From Lachnospiraceae bacterium (lineage in GTDB: Bacteria; Bacillota; Clostridia; Lachnospirales; Lachnospiraceae), in contig JAILNW010000139.1 of assembly GCA_024691145.1 (NCBI GenBank), positions 1 to 10,312 of the forward strand: a DNA stretch of 10,312 nucleotides. Direction: 5' to 3'. The position numbers and the translations under genes were made by a program. Of the stretch, positions 6,859-10,312 are shown piece by piece. Each line of letters opens with the position of its first letter. Position 1 is the first letter of the stretch. The notes under the pieces were generated by a model. The model searched no databases, was not told the DNA's origin, and saw only the letters and a list, made by a program, of their open reading frames with translations.

Positions 6859-7419
6859 ATGGATAAAAAGGCGATTGAATTACATGTTAGAGGTATTCTT
6901 GAGGCTATAGGTGAAGATCCTGACAGAGAGGGTCTTGTGGATACTCCTGCAAGAGTTGCTCGTATGTTAGAGGAAGTTCTTGAGGGAACAGCTTATACTA
7001 ATGAAGATATAGCAAAAATGTATGGTAAGACATTTTCAGTTCCTGAGTCAGATATAGATGAAACTATTATTATGAAGGATATATCTGTGTTTAGTTATTG
7101 TGAACATCATATGGCTCTTATGTATGATATGACTGTTAATGTTGCTTATGTTCCAAGGGGAAAGGTTCTTGGTTTAAGCAAGATTGCACGTATATGTGAT
7201 ATGGCTTCTAAGAGACTTCAGCTTCAGGAACGTCTTGGAAGGGATATTGCAGAGATTATATCTATGGCAGCAGATACTCCTGATGTTGGTGTTAAGATAG
7301 TAGGTTCTCACAGCTGTATGACAGCAAGGGGTATTCGTAATGCTTCTGCAAGAACTGAGACAAGAACTTATATTGGTGAGTTTAAGAAAAGAAAAGATTT
7401 ACAGGAATTAGTTGAATAG
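6859..7419 (+). CDS. folE: GTP cyclohydrolase I (FolE)
   Basis: 186 residues, standard length for the bacterial FolE-type enzyme, which opens GTP to 7,8-dihydroneopterin triphosphate, the substrate of QueD. Seen: GLVDTPARVARM (25-36); the zinc site SYCEHHMALM (Cys81, His84, with catalytic His83) completed by SHSCMTARGI (Cys153, with His151); VLGLSKIARI (103-112); and the C-terminal substrate region RNASARTETRT. All metal ligands of FolE1 are present. Its place between queE and queC indicates a dedicated supply of pterin to preQ1 synthesis, although the product also feeds folate synthesis. AGAGGTG (6845-6851) lies 7 nt before ATG; the gene is 2 nt after queE and 12 nt before queC. Confidence 0.97.
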   Translation: MDKKAIELHVRGILEAIGEDPDREGLVDTPARVARMLEEVLEGTAYTNEDIAKMYGKTFSVPESDIDETIIMKDISVFSYCEHHMALMYDMTVNVAYVPRGKVLGLSKIARICDMASKRLQLQERLGRDIAEIISMAADTPDVGVKIVGSHSCMTARGIRNASARTETRTYIGEFKKRKDLQELVE

Positions 7420-7431
7420 AGGTTAATTGTT

Positions 7432-8124
7432 ATGAAAACACTTGTTTTATTTAGTGGTGGAATTGATAGTACAACATGTCTTGCCATGGCTGTTAAGGAG
7501 TATGGCAATGATAATGTAATTGCGTTATCTATTACTTATGGCCAAAAGCACAATAAGGAAATAGAAGCTGCCAAAAAGATTGTAGAATATTATAAAGTTA
7601 AACATAAGACACTTGATTTGGCACTTATATTTGCTGATTCAGACTGTTCACTTCTTGCTGGTTCAGATAAGGAGATACCTAAGGAGTCTTATAAAGAACA
7701 GCTTGAAAAAACAGACGGAAAGCCGGTTTCTACATATGTTCCTTTTAGAAATGGTTTATTCCTTGCTTCAGCGGCAAGTATTGCCATATCTAATGACTGC
7801 AGTGTTATTATGTATGGTGCCCACAGTGATGACGCAGCAGGTAATGCATATCCGGACTGCAGCACAGAGTTTAATGATGCCATGAATAAGGCCATATATA
7901 CAGGAAGTGGTGAAAGTGTTCGTATTGAGGCACCATTTGTAAGTCTTACTAAAGCAGATGTTATAAAGAAAGGTTTAGAACTTAAAGTTCCTTATGAGTT
8001 AACATGGAGCTGTTATGAAGGTAAAGACAAACCTTGCTTGGTTTGCGGTACTTGCAGAGACAGAATGGCAGCATTTAAGGCAAATGGAGTTACAGATCCT
8101 TTATTGGAGGTTGATTATGAGTAA
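7432..8124 (+). CDS. queC: 7-cyano-7-deazaguanine (preQ0) synthase (QueC)
   Basis: 230 residues, full length. It converts 7-carboxy-7-deazaguanine to preQ0 with ATP and ammonia. The N-terminal PP-loop SGGIDS (8-13) binds ATP; ITYGQKH (34-40) and YVPFRNG (102-108) are family blocks; YGAHSDDAAGNAYPDC (128-143) lines the active site; and the zinc-binding cysteines are Cys194, Cys202, Cys205 and Cys208 in the C-terminal WSCYEGKDKPCLVCGTCRDR. AGAGG (7418-7422), overlapping the folE stop, supports the start at 9 nt. The last 8 nt overlap the start of queF, so the two should be translationally coupled. Nothing is missing. Confidence 0.97.
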   Translation: MKTLVLFSGGIDSTTCLAMAVKEYGNDNVIALSITYGQKHNKEIEAAKKIVEYYKVKHKTLDLALIFADSDCSLLAGSDKEIPKESYKEQLEKTDGKPVSTYVPFRNGLFLASAASIAISNDCSVIMYGAHSDDAAGNAYPDCSTEFNDAMNKAIYTGSGESVRIEAPFVSLTKADVIKKGLELKVPYELTWSCYEGKDKPCLVCGTCRDRMAAFKANGVTDPLLEVDYE

Positions 8125-8626
8125 AGAGATGCAGGGAAGAAAAGAAAGTGAGAAGGGTGACATTACTCTTTTAGGAAATAATAATACAGTTTATAAATCA
8201 GACTATAATCCTGATGTTTTGGAAACATTTCCAAACAAGCATCCTGACAGGGATTACTTCGTAAAGTTTAACTGTCCAGAGTTTACAAGCCTTTGTCCTA
8301 TTACTGGACAGCCTGATTTTGCTACTATTTATATATCTTACATACCTTCTGAAAAGATGGTGGAGAGCAAGTCTCTTAAGTTATATTTATTTAGTTTCAG
8401 AAATCATGGGGATTTTCACGAGGATTGTGTTAATATCATTATGAATGATTTAATTAAACTTATGGACCCTAAGTATATTGAAGTTTTAGGAAAGTTCCTT
8501 CCAAGAGGAGGAATATCAATCGATCCATATTGTAACTATGGTAAACCAGGTACAAAGTGGGAACAGGTTGCCTGGGACAGACTGGTTAATCATGATATGT
8601 ATCCTGAAAAGGTGGATAATAGATAA
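8117..8626 (+). CDS. queF: NADPH-dependent 7-cyano-7-deazaguanine reductase (QueF), short type
   Basis: 169 residues, the size of the unimodular Bacillus-type QueF. It reduces the nitrile of preQ0 to the aminomethyl group of preQ1. Seen: FTSLCPITGQPDFATI (56-71) with the nucleophile Cys60 and acid Asp67; the QueF motif ESKSLKLY (83-90), which binds NADPH; FRNHGDFHE (94-102); and LPRGGISIDPYCN (128-140). The frame is open upstream to 8015 inside queC, but ATG 8117 is preceded by TTGGAGG (8104-8110) at 6 nt and gives a normal QueF N-terminus (MSKEMQGRKE), so the longer reading is rejected. It overlaps queC by 8 nt. The terminator begins in its stop codon. It is the last gene of the operon; the product should be the riboswitch ligand. 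Confidence 0.97.
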   Translation: MSKEMQGRKESEKGDITLLGNNNTVYKSDYNPDVLETFPNKHPDRDYFVKFNCPEFTSLCPITGQPDFATIYISYIPSEKMVESKSLKLYLFSFRNHGDFHEDCVNIIMNDLIKLMDPKYIEVLGKFLPRGGISIDPYCNYGKPGTKWEQVAWDRLVNHDMYPEKVDNR

Positions 8627-8650
8627 AAAGTGTCGAAAGGCACTTTTTTT
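8625..8650 (+). terminator. rho-independent terminator of the que operon
   Basis: AAAAAGTGTC (8625-8634) pairs with GGCACTTTTT (8639-8648), including one T-G pair, around a stable GAAA tetraloop, and is followed by a seven-T run (8644-8650). The stem's first bases overlap the queF stop codon TAA (8624-8626). The A-run before and T-run after could let it work in both directions. Confidence 0.92.
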
Positions 8651-8686
8651 AATTCTTACAAGATTCTTAAGATATACGGAGTTTCA

Positions 8687-8714
8687 TTGACAATGGGAGA
8701 ATATAGTTTAAAAT
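8687..8714 (+). promoter_or_regulatory. candidate sigmaA-type promoter for the structured RNA and the membrane gene pair
   Basis: A consensus TTGACA (8687-8692), a 16-bp spacer and TAAAAT (8709-8714, 5/6) lie 37 bp behind the que terminator. The predicted start near 8720 would put about 30 nt of flank RNA in front of the structured element and then run on into the gene at 8966. A second perfect TATAAT (8741-8746) lacks a -35 box at the right distance. Confidence 0.6.
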
Positions 8715-8749
8715 AATATATATGATAGTTTTGTTTATAGTATAATAAA

Positions 8750-8958
8750 TAGTCAATAACCCACGACTAAAGTCGCGGGCTTGCATGAAAGTTACTACAC
8801 AGTGACTGCTGGCCTGGTATTGACTAGCCTGAGTTGTAAAAAGATTAAATTTTTAGAAACATCTCAGGGTTATCTTATAAAAAAAGAAAGGTAATGACTT
8901 AGTTTAAAGTGTGCTCCTTTGTGACTTAGTCACGGGTGTCCGCACTTGAAGTGTCAAG
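8750..8958 (+). ncRNA. structured element, HEARO/IsrB-IscB-type omega RNA without its ORF (IS200/IS605-superfamily relic)
   Basis: About 209 nt, non-coding, with many exact pairings. TAGTCAATA (8750-8758) pairs perfectly with TATTGACTA (8818-8826) and encloses two hairpins: CCC-A-CGAC/GTCG-C-GGG with a TAAA loop (8760-8779) and AGTTACT/AGTGACT with an ACAC loop (8790-8807). Next come a long hairpin closed by CCTGAG/CTCAGG (8828-8833/8863-8868) and a terminal one closed by AAGTGTG/CGCACTT (8907-8913/8941-8947) around GTGAC-TTA-GTCAC (8921-8933). It ends GTGTCAAG, directly followed by GTGA (8959-8962). HEARO RNAs, now understood as omega RNAs of IsrB/IscB nucleases, are known to sit immediately before ATGA/GTGA and often lack the protein gene. 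The CCCACGACTAAAGTCG-type hairpin is also common in IS200/IS605 ends. No nuclease gene lies in the window. Alternatives: a TnpB-type end-only relic, or a cis-regulatory leader for 8966. Structure is certain; identity is from memory. Confidence 0.6.
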
Positions 8959-8962
8959 GTGA
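8959..8962 (+). other. GTGA at the 3' edge of the structured element (candidate target-adjacent motif)
   Basis: GTGA follows GTGTCAAG without a gap. NTGA is the target-adjacent motif known for IsrB, and ATGA/GTGA the known HEARO insertion context. The same bases also fall in the ribosome site region AAGGTGA of the next gene. On its own a 4-nt match is weak; its value lies in its exact position. Confidence 0.45.
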
Positions 8963-8965
8963 TTT

Positions 8966-9415
8966 ATGAATAAAAATAAACTATTAGTAATTTGGGGAAG
9001 TGTTGTATTTATAATTGCAGCATACAGTCTGGTATGGTATATTGTGTCTTATAAACCATATGCAAAATATGAAGAAGGATTTAAGGAGTTTGACAAATCG
9101 GGTAAAAAATTATATGTTGATAATGAAGGATATACATACTCAGTAAAAAAGCCCGATTATTTTACTTGGACAGGAAATCTTGCAATTGTCGATATGGAAG
9201 ATAAAGCATCTTTAATTATTTGGCCAATTGATAATGGAAAAAATATGGAAGTTGGAGTCATAATTGAAGACAATGGTGTAAGTAACCAGATTGAATTAAA
9301 GGATAAGAAGACGGCTGTATATGATGACCAGCAGGAGTTGGTAAACCAGTATAATGAACAGATAGAGATATTATATAATAAGGCTAATGAAGTATGGGGG
9401 ATAGGTATTGATTAA
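8966..9415 (+). CDS. membrane-anchored protein of unknown function
   Basis: 149 residues. One strong N-terminal hydrophobic segment (LLVIWGSVVFIIAAYSLVWYIVS, residues about 6-28, preceded by KNK) predicts a type II-like anchor with the remaining ~120 residues outside the membrane. There is no lipobox cysteine, so it is not a lipoprotein. The outer part is acidic and looks beta-rich up to about residue 115, ending in a helix (QQELVNQYNEQIEILYNKANEVW). I do not recognise the family. AAGGTG (8956-8961), whose first bases come from the edge of the structured RNA element, is the only ribosome site visible, 4 nt from the ATG. The stop overlaps the next start (TAATG), so it is coupled with the permease-like gene and probably works with it. 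Confidence 0.8.
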   Translation: MNKNKLLVIWGSVVFIIAAYSLVWYIVSYKPYAKYEEGFKEFDKSGKKLYVDNEGYTYSVKKPDYFTWTGNLAIVDMEDKASLIIWPIDNGKNMEVGVIIEDNGVSNQIELKDKKTAVYDDQQELVNQYNEQIEILYNKANEVWGIGID

Positions 9416-10312
9416 TGAAAGTTGTTAGAAGTATTCTATTTTTTTTGGTGTTGTTGCTTGGATTTGTATTTCAGATTGAACTTTTCCAAAATGAGTTGGG
9501 AAGATTTGACCTGGCATATTATCATTCAATGAATTATAAGGTAGAAGATGACAAGTTAGAAAGTTTTTTGTTAGACGTAAAAGAAGAAGCAAAAAAGAAC
9601 AATATATATGTTTTTTCAACAGATAATTATTATATATCCAGAAACAAGGCAGTTCTTGATATATATGGTAATGAAGAAGAAATTAAGAGTAACATATACA
9701 ATGTGATGGATTTAAAGGAAAAAAAATATGTGTCATTTGCCAGTGGGGAAACAACGGTAAAATATCATGATTTTACTGAACTCAAGAATATAAAAAATAA
9801 TATGAAATGTATGATAAGTTTCATAGGAAATGATAAAGATATATTATCTGTATATAATGCATTATCTAGTAAATATAACGTTAAATACTTTGATAGATAT
9901 GAAACCACAGAAAATGATATGATTATAATAGTATGGTCTATGCTGGCTTTTGTATTAGTTGTAATGAACTGTATTGAGGCACTAAGACGAAAAAAAGAAG
10001 TAGTTATAAGAATATCCTTAGGAGAAAGTGTAAAAGACGTCATAATTAAAGCTATGTTAATTGATGTAGTTACATACACAGTTGTATATATAGTAGCCAA
10101 AAGATTTGTTTATATGTTTTTTACCGGAGATTATTCATGGAGACTTGCTCTTGCAATATATATTATAGGTGCAGTCATTTCATTACTACCATATATATCA
10201 TTTTCATTTTACGATATAAAGAAAGCTTTTTCAAATGCAGATGAGTCAAAAGCAGTTTTATATATTTTATATGGAGTTAAGACATTAGCAACAGCTGTAA
10301 CTATATTTACTA
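9415..10312 (+). CDS. bacteriocin-associated/FtsX-like integral membrane protein (partial, 3' end outside)
   Basis: An open frame of 299 codons begins at ATG 9415-9417, overlapping the previous stop by one base, and runs off the right edge without a stop. AGG (9403-9405) lies 9 nt ahead. Layout: one N-terminal membrane helix (4-22), a large extracytoplasmic part (about 23-166), then helices at about 169-189, 212-234 and 243-264, and the beginning of another at 282. The cytoplasmic loop RRKKEVVIRISLGES (191-205) resembles the conserved loop after the second helix of FtsX/MacB-type ABC permeases and of DUF1430 bacteriocin-associated proteins. This layout fits such a permease or an immunity/export partner, which usually works with an ABC ATPase. 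No ATPase is within the window. The family call is by resemblance only; the gene itself is secure. Confidence 0.72.
   Translation, partial: MKVVRSILFFLVLLLGFVFQIELFQNELGRFDLAYYHSMNYKVEDDKLESFLLDVKEEAKKNNIYVFSTDNYYISRNKAVLDIYGNEEEIKSNIYNVMDLKEKKYVSFASGETTVKYHDFTELKNIKNNMKCMISFIGNDKDILSVYNALSSKYNVKYFDRYETTENDMIIIVWSMLAFVLVVMNCIEALRRKKEVVIRISLGESVKDVIIKAMLIDVVTYTVVYIVAKRFVYMFFTGDYSWRLALAIYIIGAVISLLPYISFSFYDIKKAFSNADESKAVLYILYGVKTLATAVTIFT

Noticed and set aside
8015..8116. Upstream extension of queF to ATG 8015
   Set aside because: The extension is the out-of-frame shadow of the queC zinc region. ATG 8117 has TTGGAGG at 6 nt and yields the usual 169-residue QueF.
8741..8746. Perfect TATAAT just before the structured element as its promoter
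   Set aside because: There is no -35 box at 16-18 bp and no extended -10. A start near 8753 would cut off the 5' strand of the 9-bp closing stem. TTGACA-16-TAAAAT further upstream fits better.
8750..8965. Group II intron, T-box, SAM or c-di-GMP riboswitch for the structured block
   Set aside because: No domain V-like hairpin, no T-box sequence and no conserved core of those riboswitches is visible. Block layout and the GTGA edge fit a HEARO-like RNA better.
1..10312. CRISPR arrays, tRNA or rRNA genes, intact transposase genes
   Set aside because: No regularly spaced repeats, cloverleaf, rRNA segment or transposase motif was seen on either strand.

Overview
The window is AT-rich Gram-positive DNA. 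Strong AGGAGG-type ribosome sites, sigmaA-type promoters, tightly packed genes, a preQ1-I-type leader and families common in gut Clostridia (DUF3737, MalY/PatB, MATE) suggest a Bacillota/Clostridia genome, probably Lachnospiraceae. That placement is inference from style and gene content, not from a marker gene. All supported genes are on the + strand.

Layout: (1) 2-184, the 3' end of an unidentified gene, then 247 bp without a clear signal. (2) 432-2089, a two-gene unit: a divergent (R2K/CDC123-clade) ATP-grasp protein and a protein with a C-terminal DUF2262 domain. A perfect hairpin at 2101-2127 follows. (3) 2142-5597, a coupled unit: MATE exporter, MalY/PatB C-S lyase (TAATG overlap) and a DUF3737 beta-helix protein. 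(4) 5608-8650, a self-contained 7-deazaguanine operon: promoter, preQ1-I-type riboswitch, attenuator terminator, queD, queE, folE, queC, queF, final terminator. From GTP, FolE makes dihydroneopterin triphosphate, QueD makes carboxytetrahydropterin, QueE makes CDG, QueC makes preQ0 and QueF makes preQ1, the ligand expected to shut the operon down. (5) 8651-8965, a non-coding stretch with a promoter followed by a ~209-nt highly structured element that ends exactly before GTGA. I read it as a stand-alone HEARO/IsrB-IscB-type omega RNA, i.e. an ORF-less relic of an IS200/IS605-superfamily element. (6) 8966-10312, a coupled pair of membrane protein genes. The second runs off the window and resembles bacteriocin-associated/FtsX-like permeases.

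The most interesting item is the structured element at 8750-8958. It sits between a promoter and the membrane genes, so it would form their 5' leader, and its 3' edge contributes their ribosome binding site. The queuosine operon is the best understood part and appears intact and complete for preQ1 synthesis.
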